The notes below the pieces were generated by a model. That model was not told the DNA's origin. It was given only the letters and a program-made list of their open reading frames with translations, and made no database searches. 64,000 nt of DNA from Beijerinckiaceae bacterium (GTDB lineage Bacteria > Pseudomonadota > Alphaproteobacteria > Rhizobiales > Beijerinckiaceae), in contig CP024846.1 of the NCBI GenBank assembly GCA_004564215.1, positions 3,113,501-3,177,500 of the forward strand, written 5' to 3'. A program made the position numbers and the translations under genes. The stretch's first letter is position 1. The number at the start of each line of letters is the position of its first letter. Below are positions 1 to 9,091 of the stretch, piece after piece.

Positions 1-1
1 T

Positions 2-430
2 GCGGTCGTGAATAACGAATGGCGGAGCATGGAAGATGGCAATGCCTCCGCCGAAGCCGAATCGGCGCAAGATCAATTGTTGAAAACGATCGCGCAGTCG
101 GAATGGAGGTCCGGGGAGTTCAGTCGTTTGTTGCTCGACACAGCCATGAAGGTGAGGGAGGCTCGGGCCGAGAGGCTTGCGCTGAGTTCGGATTATTCCG
201 AAAGCGCCAAATGGATGTGCGTCCTCTTAATGGCCTTGATGGCTCAGATCAGCCTCGCCGCCGTGCATCTCGACGCGATCCGCCCGCAAATTGCAGCCTT
301 GTTCATCTATACGACCAGCGTCCTGATCGTGCTCAATCTAATTGCAATTCATGAAGCGCCTTTTCAGCCGCCGCTCGCCGTCTCGTCGGCTCCGATCGCC
401 GCGCTTCTGGACATTATTCCGGCAAGATAG
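2..430 (+). CDS. small membrane protein, 5' end outside window
   Basis: The frame is open to the left window edge (codons GCG GTC precede a GTG at 8), so this is probably the 3' part of a longer gene. The visible 140 residues have a charged, probably helical first half and two hydrophobic segments near residues 68-87 and 95-113, ending in a short proline-rich tail. The layout, two closely spaced C-terminal membrane helices followed by a His-Glu-x-Pro-Phe motif, resembles the end of bestrophin-like DUF4239 proteins. That resemblance is from memory and is weak. No function can be assigned. It converges with the JmjC-like gene. Confidence 0.55.
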   Translation, partial: AVVNNEWRSMEDGNASAEAESAQDQLLKTIAQSEWRSGEFSRLLLDTAMKVREARAERLALSSDYSESAKWMCVLLMALMAQISLAAVHLDAIRPQIAALFIYTTSVLIVLNLIAIHEAPFQPPLAVSSAPIAALLDIIPAR

Positions 431-485
431 ACAGGCGAACGCCCCTCGCAATTTATACGAGGGGAGATCGCGCGCCGGCAAAAGC

Positions 486-1457
486 CTAAAACGGTCGTTG
501 ACGACGAATGAGCCGCTTCGCGGTCCGCATCGCGGCGGTGACCGCCGCTTTCGACCGGTCGGCAATGATCGAATGGCCTGGGGGGTGCGGCGTGAAACCC
601 AGGCGCCGAAGGTAATAGTTGGCCCGATACACGTCCGCCTGCAACCAGATGGGAAATTCCATATTGAGGCTGAGCGAAACCGAAATGGAATCGTGGTTCT
701 GCACCCAGTGCGCGCCATGCGTCGGAATATGGACAGCATCGCCCGGTCCGAGGGAGAATTTGGTCGCCCGCTCCAGGGCATGCGGTTTGAAAGTTCCGGC
801 GTTGTTCGACACGCCGTAATAGCGTTCGATCTCCTCTTCAGGGGTAATGCTACGGTCGAGCGGATCGCATACCCAAAGATCCTTCGTCCCATGCACCTGA
901 ACAAGGAAGTTCACTTCCGCATCGAAATGATAGGGCGTCTTCCGATTTGGCGACGTAATGAAGATCAACATCTCCGGATTGCGCAGGATCTTCGCGCCTT
1001 CCGGGCCGGCGATGCTGCGCACAAAATCGGCATAGTCATCGAGGAGGGCCTTGTACCTCGGATCCACCTCGACATGCTTCATGACAATCCACGCGCCGGC
1101 CGTCTCGATGCGGTCGATGATCTCGGGGATCGGCATGGTCGGGGCAGGGGTCGTGCCCCATTTGTCGGTGATCTTCAAATCACCCACATCGACATAGAGA
1201 TCGTTATGGCGCTTGGCGGCTTCGCGCGCCACAGGGATCAGAGCATCGATCTTAAACAGCGGATGCTCGGCAAGTGGATGATGCACCTGAAATGGCTTTT
1301 TGTGGAGCGCCTGGCGACAGTCCTCGAGCGAGTCGACCGTTCTCCATCCATGGGCGGCGAACGGCGCACCGGCGTGATCAGCGCTTCGATTCGGGGTTGG
1401 ACGATCGACGGCAACTGGATCGGCCGAGTCCAGCGGGGGCGAGATCTGCGTGTGCAT
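486..1457 (-). CDS. cupin-like / JmjC-type putative Fe(II)-2OG oxygenase
   Basis: The protein has 323 residues. The central and C-terminal part is a double-stranded beta-helix of the cupin_8/JmjC kind. The iron-binding facial triad is visible as His-x-Asp in the motif YHFDAEVNFLVQVHG, plus a distal His in HIPTHGAHWVQN. Family members hydroxylate proteins or small molecules using Fe(II), O2 and 2-oxoglutarate; the substrate here is unknown. A GAGAGGGA ribosome binding site precedes the ATG. The first ~40 residues are proline-rich and low in complexity. It is a single gene, transcribed away from dnaE. A perfect inverted repeat lies 26 bases upstream of its start and may be an operator or mRNA hairpin. 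Confidence 0.8.
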   Translation of the reverse strand: MHTQISPPLDSADPVAVDRPTPNRSADHAGAPFAAHGWRTVDSLEDCRQALHKKPFQVHHPLAEHPLFKIDALIPVAREAAKRHNDLYVDVGDLKITDKWGTTPAPTMPIPEIIDRIETAGAWIVMKHVEVDPRYKALLDDYADFVRSIAGPEGAKILRNPEMLIFITSPNRKTPYHFDAEVNFLVQVHGTKDLWVCDPLDRSITPEEEIERYYGVSNNAGTFKPHALERATKFSLGPGDAVHIPTHGAHWVQNHDSISVSLSLNMEFPIWLQADVYRANYYLRRLGFTPHPPGHSIIADRSKAAVTAAMRTAKRLIRRQRPF

Positions 1458-1482
1458 CAGTCCCTCTCGGTCAATAATTCAC

Positions 1483-1502
1483 AAGTTCCAGCCCTGGAAC
1501 TT
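1483..1502. promoter_or_regulatory. perfect inverted repeat upstream of the JmjC-like gene
   Basis: AAGTTCCA and TGGAACTT form 8-base perfect arms around a GCCC spacer. The site lies between the divergent JmjC-like gene and dnaE, 26 bases from the JmjC-like start codon. It could be a binding site for a dimeric regulator or a hairpin in the 5' untranslated region. No protein can be named from the sequence. Confidence 0.4.
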
Positions 1503-1707
1503 CATGTTTAGCGGGAATCGGAATAAACTGCAATTTCATACGGGTTGGAAGTGCCGATTTGCACTGTCGAGGCGGCCGATTTGAGTCGCCACAAATGTCC
1601 TTTGTCGATATGCGTCAATCCGTCAACCAAGATTTCGCAAAGGACCCCATGCGACCGTTGCAACGCCGGATCGGCACGCGCCCGATCCAAGTCAGCAAGG
1701 CCTTTCA

Positions 1708-4700
1708 ATGAACGACGTCGGCTTCGTTCATCTTCATGTGCACAGCTCCTGCTCGTTGCGGGAAGGCGCCATGCCGATCGGCAGATTGGCCAAGCTCGCG
1801 GTCGCGGATGGGATGCCTGCGCTCGCCATTACCGACACTAACAATCTTTTTGGCGCCTTGGAATTCTCCGAAAAGCTCGCGAAGGAAGGCGTGCAGCCGA
1901 TCATCGGCTTGCAAATTGCCCTCGATTTCGGGGATGGGGCGGCGATGGCGCCGCGCGCCGGGGTCAATACGGCCGGCCATGCCAACATCGTTCTCCTTGC
2001 CCAGGACGCGGCAGGATATTTGAACCTCATGCATGTTGCTTCCCGCGCTTGGCTCGATCCCGAGCCGGGAGATCTGCCGCACGTCGACATCGCGCGGCTC
2101 GAAGCGCGGACGCAAGGGCTGATCGCCCTGACAGGAGGTCCGAACGGTCCCCTCGACTTGGCCTTCGCGCATAATCGTCCCGAGCTGGCCCATGCCCGCA
2201 TGGCCGCGCTTCAAGAGCTATTCGGTGGCCGCCTTTATGTCGAGATTCAGCGTCATGGCTTGAGCTCCGAACATGCCATCGAACCGCGTCTTCTTGATCT
2301 CGCCTATCGCTCGTCGCTTCCGCTTGTGGCCACCAACGAGGTGTTCTTCGCGGCGGCCTCCGATTACGAAGCGCATGATGCGCTGATTTGCATTGCCGAA
2401 GGCACGGTCATCGGCGACCAAAACCGCCGCCAGCTTTCTCCCGACCATCGGTTCAAGAGCCGGTCCGAGATGGTTGCGCTTTTTGCCGATCTTCCCGAGG
2501 CCACGCGCAACAGCGTCGAGATCGCTCTGCGGTGTGCCTATCGGCCGTTGACCCGCAAACCGATCTTGCCACGTTATGCAGCCAGCGGTGCCCTCGAGGA
2601 CGAAGCGGAGGAACTCCGCATCGAGGCAGAGGCCGGATTGGCGGCGCGTCTTGCGGCGCATGGACCGGCACACGGCTTCTCTATCGAGGATTATCGCGAA
2701 AGGCTTGCCTTCGAACTCGACGTCATCATCAAAATGCACTTCCCAGGCTATTTCTTGATCGTCGCGGATTTCATCAAACATGCCAAAGCCCAGCAGATTC
2801 CGGTCGGACCCGGGCGCGGATCAGGCGCCGGCTCGCTGGTGGCCTATGCGCTCACGATCACCGATCTCGATCCGATCCGTTTCGGGCTCCTGTTCGAGCG
2901 CTTCCTCAACCCCGAACGCGTGTCGATGCCGGATTTCGATATCGATTTCTGTCAGGAACGGCGCGATGAGGTGATCGCCTATGTCCGGCGTCGATACGGC
3001 GACGACAAAGTTGCGCAAATCATCACCTTCGGATCGTTTCTGGCGCGCGGTGTCATGCGCAATGTCGGTCGGGTCCTCGAAATGCCGCTCGGCCAGGTCG
3101 ATAAGCTGGCCAAGATGGTGCCGCAAAATCCGGCCGCCCCGGTAAGCCTTAAGCAGGCGATCGAGCTGGAGCCGCGGCTGAAGGAGGCGGCCGACACAGA
3201 GCCACGCGTTGCCAAAATGCTCCAGATCGCGCAAACGCTGGAAGGGCTTTACTCCAATGCCTCGACCCATGCGGCGGGCATTGTCATTGGTGACCGGCCG
3301 CTGGAAGAGCTTGTGCCGCTCTATCGCGATCCTAAGTCCGATATGCCGGCGACCCAATTCAATATGAAATGGGTGGAGCAGGCGGGCCTGGTAAAGTTCG
3401 ACTTCCTTGGCCTCAAGACGCTGACCGTCCTGTCCTACTGTCTCAAACTTCTAAAAAAGCGCGGTGTCGCGATTGATCTATTAACAATCCCTTTGGACGA
3501 TAAGAAAACCTTCGCCATGCTGGAGCGTGGCGAAACCGTCGGCGTGTTCCAGCTGGAAAGCGCGGGCATGCGCAAGGCCGTAACCGATATGCGGGCCGAC
3601 CGTTTCGAGGACCTCATCGCGCTGGTGGCGCTTTACCGGCCCGGCCCGATGGCCAATATTCCGGTCTATTGCGCTCGGAAGAATGGCGAAGAGCCTATCG
3701 AATACGCGCTTCCCGAACTTGAGCCCATCCTGCGTGAGACGTTCGGAGTGATCACGTATCAGGAACAGGTCCAGCAGATCGCCCGCGATCTTGCCGGCTA
3801 CAGCCTTGCCCAGGCGGATCTCTTGCGGCGTGCTATGGGCAAGAAGATCAAGGCCGAGATGGATGCGCAGCGCGAACGCTTCGTGTCTGGCGCGATCGAA
3901 AGAAAGATCGCCAAGCCGACTGCCGATGCTATTTTTGATGCCTGTGCGAAATTTGCCGAATACGGGTTCAATAAGTCTCATTCGGCTCCCTACGCCTTGC
4001 TTTCCTATCAGACGGCCTGGCTCAAGGCGAATTATCCGGTCGAATTTCTCGCCGCTTCCATGACGCTCGACAAATCGAATACCGACAAGCTGGCCGAATT
4101 CTGCAACGAGGCGCGGCGGTTGGGGATTAAAGTCCTGCCGCCTTCGGTGCAAACGTCGGGCGCCGATTTCGAGCCCGCCCAAATCGATGGCCAACCGGCT
4201 ATCAAATATGCGCTCTCGGCGATCAAGGGCGTTGGCGAGGCGCAAGCGCTGGCGGTTGCAAGAATCAATGGCGTCATGACGCAAGATCAAAGCGGCCTTG
4301 GCTTTCGCGATCTGAACGATTTCGCGACGAGACTCGACTCGCGCGATGTCAACAAGCGGATGTTGGAAAGCCTCGCCTCGGCCGGCGCCTTCGACGAGCT
4401 CGAACCCGACCGGGCGCGGGTTGTTGCTGGCGCCGAAGCGATCCTTGCCTCGGTCCATCGGCGTCAGGAGGAGCGACTGGCCGGCCAAAGCGTGTTGTTC
4501 GGCGGCGAAATCCGCGAAACCATCGTCTTGCCGAAAGTGGAGTCCTGGTCGCTTGCCGAACGGCTGCGGCGCGAGTTCGATGCGGTCGGATTTTTTCTAT
4601 CCGGCCATCCGCTCGATGCCTATGCGGCAATTCTCGCGCGATTGCGGGTGCAGCGCTGGGTGGATTTCGCGCACGCCGTCAAGCAGGGCGCCTCCGCCGG

Positions 4701-5166
4701 CCGGCTCGCCGCAACTGTTCTTGATCGATATGAGCGCCGAACCAAATCGGGCTCGAAAATGGGCATCGTTCAGCTCTCGGATCCCTCCGGCCAATATGAA
4801 GCGATCCTTTTTCAGGAAGGCCTCAACCAATACCGCGATCTTCTGGAAAAAGGCGCCGGCGTCCTCGTTGGCTTGCAAGGCAATGTCGAAGGTGAGGACG
4901 TGCGGGCGCGCATTGTTTCCGTCGAACCTTTGGATCAAGCGGCCAGCCGGATCGGCAAAGGGCTCCGGGTTTTTCTACGCGACGAAAATCCGCTGAGCCA
5001 GATCGCCCGGAAGTTGACGTCGCAAGGCGAGGGCGAAGTGTCGCTTATTCTCCTGACCCCCAGCGGCGAAGTCGAAGTGAAACTTCCCGGCAAGTTTTCG
5101 GTTTCACCGCAAGTCGCGGGCGCCCTCAAAGCCATACCGGGAATCGTCGCGGTCGAGCATGTTTAA
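1708..5166 (+). CDS. dnaE: DNA polymerase III subunit alpha
   Basis: The protein has 1152 residues, normal for replicative DnaE. It is the catalytic subunit of the chromosomal replicase. The N-terminal PHP domain begins with the HLHVHSSCS motif at residues 8-16. The polymerase core shows PGRGSGAGS near residue 368 and the catalytic acidic motif PDFDIDF near residue 408. Helix-hairpin-helix and OB-fold regions follow in the last third (around residues 860-1080). The ATG at 1708 places the PHP motif at the usual distance from the N-terminus. The gene is followed after 18 bases by a GST gene on the same strand, so the two may be co-transcribed. No truncation or frameshift is visible. Confidence 0.98.
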   Translation: MNDVGFVHLHVHSSCSLREGAMPIGRLAKLAVADGMPALAITDTNNLFGALEFSEKLAKEGVQPIIGLQIALDFGDGAAMAPRAGVNTAGHANIVLLAQDAAGYLNLMHVASRAWLDPEPGDLPHVDIARLEARTQGLIALTGGPNGPLDLAFAHNRPELAHARMAALQELFGGRLYVEIQRHGLSSEHAIEPRLLDLAYRSSLPLVATNEVFFAAASDYEAHDALICIAEGTVIGDQNRRQLSPDHRFKSRSEMVALFADLPEATRNSVEIALRCAYRPLTRKPILPRYAASGALEDEAEELRIEAEAGLAARLAAHGPAHGFSIEDYRERLAFELDVIIKMHFPGYFLIVADFIKHAKAQQIPVGPGRGSGAGSLVAYALTITDLDPIRFGLLFERFLNPERVSMPDFDIDFCQERRDEVIAYVRRRYGDDKVAQIITFGSFLARGVMRNVGRVLEMPLGQVDKLAKMVPQNPAAPVSLKQAIELEPRLKEAADTEPRVAKMLQIAQTLEGLYSNASTHAAGIVIGDRPLEELVPLYRDPKSDMPATQFNMKWVEQAGLVKFDFLGLKTLTVLSYCLKLLKKRGVAIDLLTIPLDDKKTFAMLERGETVGVFQLESAGMRKAVTDMRADRFEDLIALVALYRPGPMANIPVYCARKNGEEPIEYALPELEPILRETFGVITYQEQVQQIARDLAGYSLAQADLLRRAMGKKIKAEMDAQRERFVSGAIERKIAKPTADAIFDACAKFAEYGFNKSHSAPYALLSYQTAWLKANYPVEFLAASMTLDKSNTDKLAEFCNEARRLGIKVLPPSVQTSGADFEPAQIDGQPAIKYALSAIKGVGEAQALAVARINGVMTQDQSGLGFRDLNDFATRLDSRDVNKRMLESLASAGAFDELEPDRARVVAGAEAILASVHRRQEERLAGQSVLFGGEIRETIVLPKVESWSLAERLRREFDAVGFFLSGHPLDAYAAILARLRVQRWVDFAHAVKQGASAGRLAATVLDRYERRTKSGSKMGIVQLSDPSGQYEAILFQEGLNQYRDLLEKGAGVLVGLQGNVEGEDVRARIVSVEPLDQAASRIGKGLRVFLRDENPLSQIARKLTSQGEGEVSLILLTPSGEVEVKLPGKFSVSPQVAGALKAIPGIVAVEHV

Positions 5167-5184
5167 GATTGTGGGAGGCAAACA

Positions 5185-5790
5185 ATGCCGATGAAACTCT
5201 ATTGGGCGCCGCATACACGATCGCTCCGCGCTCTTTGGGTTCTCGAAGAAGCCGGCCTGCCTTATGACCGCGAGTTCGTGGACCTGTCGGCTGGCGTGCA
5301 AGGGACGCCGGCTTTTCTCAAGATCAACCCAATGGGGAAAGTGCCGGCCTTGACCGATGGGGCGGCCACGGTCGCCGAGTCGGGCGCGATCTGCGCCTAT
5401 GTGGCCGACACGGTCCCACAAGCGAACCTCGCTCCTCCGATCGGCGATCCGGCGCGTGGCCGCTATCTGCAATGGCTGTTCTTTGCGGTCGGCAACATCG
5501 AGGCGGCCTACATGCAGAAATTCACCGGTTTCTCGGTGTCGACGCAGTCGGCCGGCTTTGGCAGCTTTGATCGGGTGATCGATGTTTTGGAGGCGGCGGT
5601 CGATAAAGGTCCGTGGCTGCTCGGCGATCGGTTTTCGGCCGCGGATGTGATGGTCGGCAGCGATCTTTATTTTGGGCTTCAACGCTTCAAGATCGTGCCG
5701 TCGCGCGCGCCGCTCGAAGCCTATGTGGACCGCTGCCTCGCGCGTCCGGCGATGGAACGCGCCATGGCCATCGATGCGGCGGGAGCTTGA
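5185..5790 (+). CDS. glutathione S-transferase family protein
   Basis: The protein has 201 residues with the two-domain GST layout. A thioredoxin-like N-terminal domain (MKLYWAPHTRSLRALWVLEE) includes the cis-proline region MGKVPAL and the glutathione-contacting ESGAIC motif near residue 70. An all-helical C-terminal domain follows, with the conserved FSAADVMVG motif near residue 155. Such enzymes conjugate glutathione to electrophiles or act as isomerases; the substrate is unknown. A GGGAGG ribosome binding site sits just before the ATG. It follows dnaE closely, and its end is only 11 bases from the convergent glcD. Confidence 0.9.
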   Translation: MPMKLYWAPHTRSLRALWVLEEAGLPYDREFVDLSAGVQGTPAFLKINPMGKVPALTDGAATVAESGAICAYVADTVPQANLAPPIGDPARGRYLQWLFFAVGNIEAAYMQKFTGFSVSTQSAGFGSFDRVIDVLEAAVDKGPWLLGDRFSAADVMVGSDLYFGLQRFKIVPSRAPLEAYVDRCLARPAMERAMAIDAAGA

Positions 5791-5801
5791 GGGATAAGAA
5801 A

Positions 5802-7289
5802 TCAAAACCTGGGGATCTCCGGAAACGCCAGCTTCCCGCCATGCACATGCATTTGGCCCAGCTCCGCGCAGCGATGCAGCACCGGAAATACTTTGCCGGG
5901 ATTGAGGAGCTGCTTCTCGTCAAAAGCGCATTTGACCCTGATCTGCTGGGCAAGATCGATGTCGTTGAACATCGCGGGCATCAAATCGCGCTTCTCCACG
6001 CCGACGCCATGTTCACCCGTCAGCGCCCCGCCATGGGCGACGCAAAGGCGCAAAATATCCGCGCCAAACTCTTCCGCACGTATAAGTTCTCCCGGCTTGT
6101 TGGCATCATAGAGAATGAGCGGATGCAAATTGCCATCGCCGGCATGGAAAACATTGACGACGCGTAGCCCATGACGCTCGGATAATTCTCGCATCCCAGC
6201 CAGAATGCGCGGCAGTTCCTTGCGGGGGATCGTCCCGTCCATGCAGAAATAATCGGGCGACAGCCGTCCGACCGCCGGGAAGGCTGCCTTGCGTCCCGCC
6301 CAAAAGGTGAGACGCTCGGCATCCGAGTTCGAAATCCGGCAATGGGTGGAGCCTCGCGCGTGCGCGATTTTCTCGACAAGGCCGACGAGGTGGTCGACCT
6401 CCACCGGCGGCCCGTCCAGCTCGACGATCAGCAAGGCTTCTGCATCGCGCGGATAGCCGGCATGCACAAAATCTTCCGCCGCCGCGATGGCCGGTCGGTC
6501 CATCATCTCCATGCCGCCGGGAATGATCCCCGCGGCGATAATGTCGGCCACACAAGCGCCCGCCGATTCGCTCGATGCGAAGGCGATCAGCAGCGCGCGG
6601 GCTGATTCGGGCGCGCGGAGGATACGCACCGTCACTTCGGTGACGACGCCCAGCATCCCTTCCGAACCAATGACAAGGGCCAGGAGATCGTAGCCGGCCT
6701 CGCCCAGATGGCAGCCGCCGAGCCGGATGATCTCGCCGGTCATCAAAACCATCTCGACGCCAAGCACATTATTGGTGGTGAGGCCATATTTCAGGCAATG
6801 CACGCCGCCGGAGTTCTCGGCTACGTTGCCGCCGATCGAGCAGGCAATTTGCGAGGAGGGGTCCGGCGCGTAGTAAAAGCCTCGGTGCTCGACCGCGCTG
6901 GTGATCGCGAGATTGGTTACGCCGGGCTCGACCGTCGCGCAGCGATTGTCGAAATCGATGTCCTTCACCCTGTTGAATTTCATCATTGAAAGCAAAATGC
7001 CGTCTTCCAGCGGCAAGGCTCCCCCCGACAAGGAGGTTCCGGCACCGCGGGGGACGACCTTCACGTTGTTTTCGTGGCAATAGGCGAGCACGGCGCTGAC
7101 CTGCTCGACGGTCTCCGGCAGGACGACGACCAAGGGAAGGGTCCGGTAGGCGGTGAGGCCATCGCTCTCGTAAACGCGCCGGCCGGCCTCCGGCTCGATG
7201 ACGCCCTCGCCGGGCACGATCTTTCGCAATGCCGCGACGATTTTGGTCCGCCGGGCGACAATGGTTTCATCGACGTCGATCGGCTTCAA
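5802..7289 (-). CDS. glcD: FAD-linked oxidase, glycolate oxidase subunit GlcD type
   Basis: The protein has 495 residues. The PCMH-type FAD-binding domain occupies roughly residues 50-230, with RGAGTSLSGG at 81-90 and the DPSSQ/GGNVAENSGG region near 145-160. The C-terminal FAD-oxidase domain contains a GDGNLHP motif and the terminal NPGK motif. GlcD oxidises glycolate to glyoxylate (or D-lactate in relatives) and normally works with GlcE and the iron-sulfur subunit GlcF. Neither partner gene follows in the 5' part of the window: the next gene downstream is a convergent GST. The subunit is therefore either encoded apart from its partners or acts as a stand-alone 2-hydroxyacid dehydrogenase. 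Confidence 0.9.
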   Translation of the reverse strand: MKPIDVDETIVARRTKIVAALRKIVPGEGVIEPEAGRRVYESDGLTAYRTLPLVVVLPETVEQVSAVLAYCHENNVKVVPRGAGTSLSGGALPLEDGILLSMMKFNRVKDIDFDNRCATVEPGVTNLAITSAVEHRGFYYAPDPSSQIACSIGGNVAENSGGVHCLKYGLTTNNVLGVEMVLMTGEIIRLGGCHLGEAGYDLLALVIGSEGMLGVVTEVTVRILRAPESARALLIAFASSESAGACVADIIAAGIIPGGMEMMDRPAIAAAEDFVHAGYPRDAEALLIVELDGPPVEVDHLVGLVEKIAHARGSTHCRISNSDAERLTFWAGRKAAFPAVGRLSPDYFCMDGTIPRKELPRILAGMRELSERHGLRVVNVFHAGDGNLHPLILYDANKPGELIRAEEFGADILRLCVAHGGALTGEHGVGVEKRDLMPAMFNDIDLAQQIRVKCAFDEKQLLNPGKVFPVLHRCAELGQMHVHGGKLAFPEIPRF

Positions 7290-7396
7290 CTAGCGCACCC
7301 TCACGCCAAAACTGGCTTGTGGACTCTTGTCTGGATGATCGGAGATTTTGGGACCGTCTTGATGATCTTTGAGCGTTGGAGCTTCACTACGTCGGG

Positions 7397-8206
7397 CTAC
7401 AGCAGTGGAACACCAGTCTCCCGATTATTAACTTCAAGATCGAGTTTCCGAGTCCACTCAGCCAAATCCTGGGAAATACGATTTCGTGCAATTTCTAAGT
7501 ATACCGGATTTATGTCACTTAGAATTGCGCGTCGATTCCTGATTTTTGCGACAGCGCCTGCCGTTCCCGACCCGCACATTGGGTCAAAAATCAGGTCGTT
7601 CTCAACGGTGACCATCCGAATGAGTTTATCGTACACTGCGATCGGCTTCTGTGAAGGATGCCCTGTTTGTTCTTTCTTACCGACAAAGCCAATATTAAGG
7701 GAGCTCTCGATGACGCTCGCGGGCCCGGGCATGTAGCGCAGCTTCCCTTGCGTCATCTTCTGAAGCTGAATGGAATTTAGGAAGTGCTGCGGGTACAGAG
7801 GGGCGGCAGGCTTCGCGATGTGCAGGCAGGTCTGCTGAGCTGAACGCCAGCCGCGGATCACCGATGGATTGTTCTTATAGTACCAAGTGAGCCAGGCTAC
7901 GAGTTGATGTCCTTGCGGAATCTTGCGTACGAATGGCCCCAGGATCTCCGGAAACCCCCATAGATATACGTGCGAAGATATCTTGCAGGCCCGCGCCAGG
8001 AGCTGCTCTATAAATACGTCGTATTTGTCCACGACGCCGCCTGTCCCTTTATTATACCAGGGGTCTAACATCGTTAAGGTCGGCTGGATTCTCTTCGCTT
8101 CAATGTAGTCAAAAGAAGCAAACACGTCTTGCGGTTCGAGAAAAACAACGCGCTCCTCCTGCATTTCATCGTTAGAAACCGGGTACATTTTCTGGCTACT
8201 TCTCAT
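7397..8206 (-). CDS. site-specific DNA methyltransferase of the RM island
   Basis: The protein has 269 residues. Motif IV is DPWY (residues 48-51), and the AdoMet-binding motif FDPMCGSGT comes later (207-215), preceded by the HPSQKP motif. This order is that of beta-class amino-methyltransferases, which methylate N6-adenine or N4-cytosine. Tryptophan in the third position of the DPPY-like motif is less usual. Its start lies inside the end of the HNH endonuclease gene (ATG within AATGAGAAGTAG), so translation is probably coupled. It should protect the host from the upstream endonuclease. The local sequence is more AT-rich than the flanks, consistent with acquisition by transfer. The recognition site cannot be read from sequence. 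Confidence 0.9.
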   Translation of the reverse strand: MRSSQKMYPVSNDEMQEERVVFLEPQDVFASFDYIEAKRIQPTLTMLDPWYNKGTGGVVDKYDVFIEQLLARACKISSHVYLWGFPEILGPFVRKIPQGHQLVAWLTWYYKNNPSVIRGWRSAQQTCLHIAKPAAPLYPQHFLNSIQLQKMTQGKLRYMPGPASVIESSLNIGFVGKKEQTGHPSQKPIAVYDKLIRMVTVENDLIFDPMCGSGTAGAVAKIRNRRAILSDINPVYLEIARNRISQDLAEWTRKLDLEVNNRETGVPLL

Positions 8207-8846
8207 TTTTGACTATCTTTCCACTTTCAAGAAATGTGTAGCCGAAATATTCTAATAGGAAGCGGAACGCCTCCCGCTTTTCAGTCATACTTGCTGCTTG
8301 AATTATAGCATAGATGTTCAGCTTGCCGGTGGCGTTATCCCAATAATTCTTCTTTGTGACCTGATGCCGACCACATAAGGCTTGCCACTGTGCTGCGTCT
8401 TGTGGATCAGAATTCGGATTGACGGAATGCGGGCTCATGTGGTCCGGCGTGAGTTTCACGCGTCCACCACCGATGGGATCAATCGCGCCTGCATGAAGGC
8501 CGCAATACTCGCCCGCTTCGCGCCACTCACACCTGTCGCCAGCGCGTTCAAGAACCACTTTCCAAGTTTGTGGAGTTGGCCTTACGCGCTTACCAGCTAT
8601 CTCACGCCGATTCGCGTGGGGCATCATATATTCACCTGGCCTCAAGCTCTCCATGTCTCTGCTAGCCCAGATTGTATAGCCCTCGTCAGTTCTTAGTTCA
8701 GATAGACGCTGATGCCAGTTCTCAGGCTCCACGCCAGTTAAGGGGTCTTTGCTCGCTTCGATGATTTGCTGGCGCGTGATTACCTTGCCTAATTTCCCAA
8801 GAAAAAGGTTTCTGATGCGATCTCGAACACCTGAACCGCGCGCCAT
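8196..8846 (-). CDS. HNH restriction endonuclease
   Basis: The ATG at 8846 is chosen because GGAG lies 4 bases upstream; a GTG at 8876 is in frame but has no ribosome binding site. The 216-residue protein has a beta-beta-alpha-metal (HNH) nuclease core. Cys106 and Cys115 are candidate zinc ligands, the catalytic His is in the motif LTPDHMSPHS (residue 136), an Asn follows near 143, and the second His is in ALCGRH (161). The pairing with a methyltransferase gene overlapping by 11 bases makes it the nuclease of a type II system. The endonuclease gene comes first, and no controller gene is visible. An alternative is a methyl-directed or solitary HNH nuclease, less likely given the coupling. Confidence 0.85.
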   Translation of the reverse strand: MARGSGVRDRIRNLFLGKLGKVITRQQIIEASKDPLTGVEPENWHQRLSELRTDEGYTIWASRDMESLRPGEYMMPHANRREIAGKRVRPTPQTWKVVLERAGDRCEWREAGEYCGLHAGAIDPIGGGRVKLTPDHMSPHSVNPNSDPQDAAQWQALCGRHQVTKKNYWDNATGKLNIYAIIQAASMTEKREAFRFLLEYFGYTFLESGKIVKNEK

Positions 8847-8930
8847 CTTGCTCCGCCAATTTATATAGCGAAACACCTTACAAAATAGCTACGGATTATG
8901 AAACAGCTATACTTATATGGAACCCCAGCC

Positions 8931-8959
8931 TTGCCTTCCCGCGCCCGCCGCCCTATAAG
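8931..8959 (+). promoter_or_regulatory. sigma70-type promoter of rpsB
   Basis: TTGCCT (8931-8936) and TATAAG (8954-8959) are separated by 17 bases, close to the housekeeping consensus. Initiation near 8966 would place the start of the transcript just before the foldable leader. The position relative to rpsB supports the assignment. Confidence 0.6.
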
Positions 8960-8974
8960 CCCACCCATTCCACA

Positions 8975-9064
8975 CGCGGATCGCGCGGCCCTGATTGAAG
9001 GGTCGCTCCCGGTGGCTCCTTCCCTTGGGAAATCCCGAGAGGAGGGGGTCCATAACGATCCGCG
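8975..9064 (+). promoter_or_regulatory. structured 5' leader of rpsB
   Basis: Seen directly: CGCGGATC (8975-8982) is the exact reverse complement of GATCCGCG (9057-9064). Inside this closing stem lie GCGGCCCT/AGGGTCGC (8985-8992 with 8999-9006, one wobble pair) and TTCCC/GGGAA (9020-9024 with 9027-9031). The end of the structure is 27 bases before the rpsB start. Known: ribosomal protein S2 represses its own mRNA through leader structures in several bacteria. Inference: this is the S2 autoregulatory leader in this lineage. Confidence 0.5.
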
Positions 9065-9091
9065 GCGGTCCTAACCGGAGAATGTATCACC

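Noticed and set aside
1508..1708. 66-codon minus-strand frame upstream of dnaE
   Set aside because: No motif or ribosome binding site; it covers the dnaE promoter region and is probably chance.
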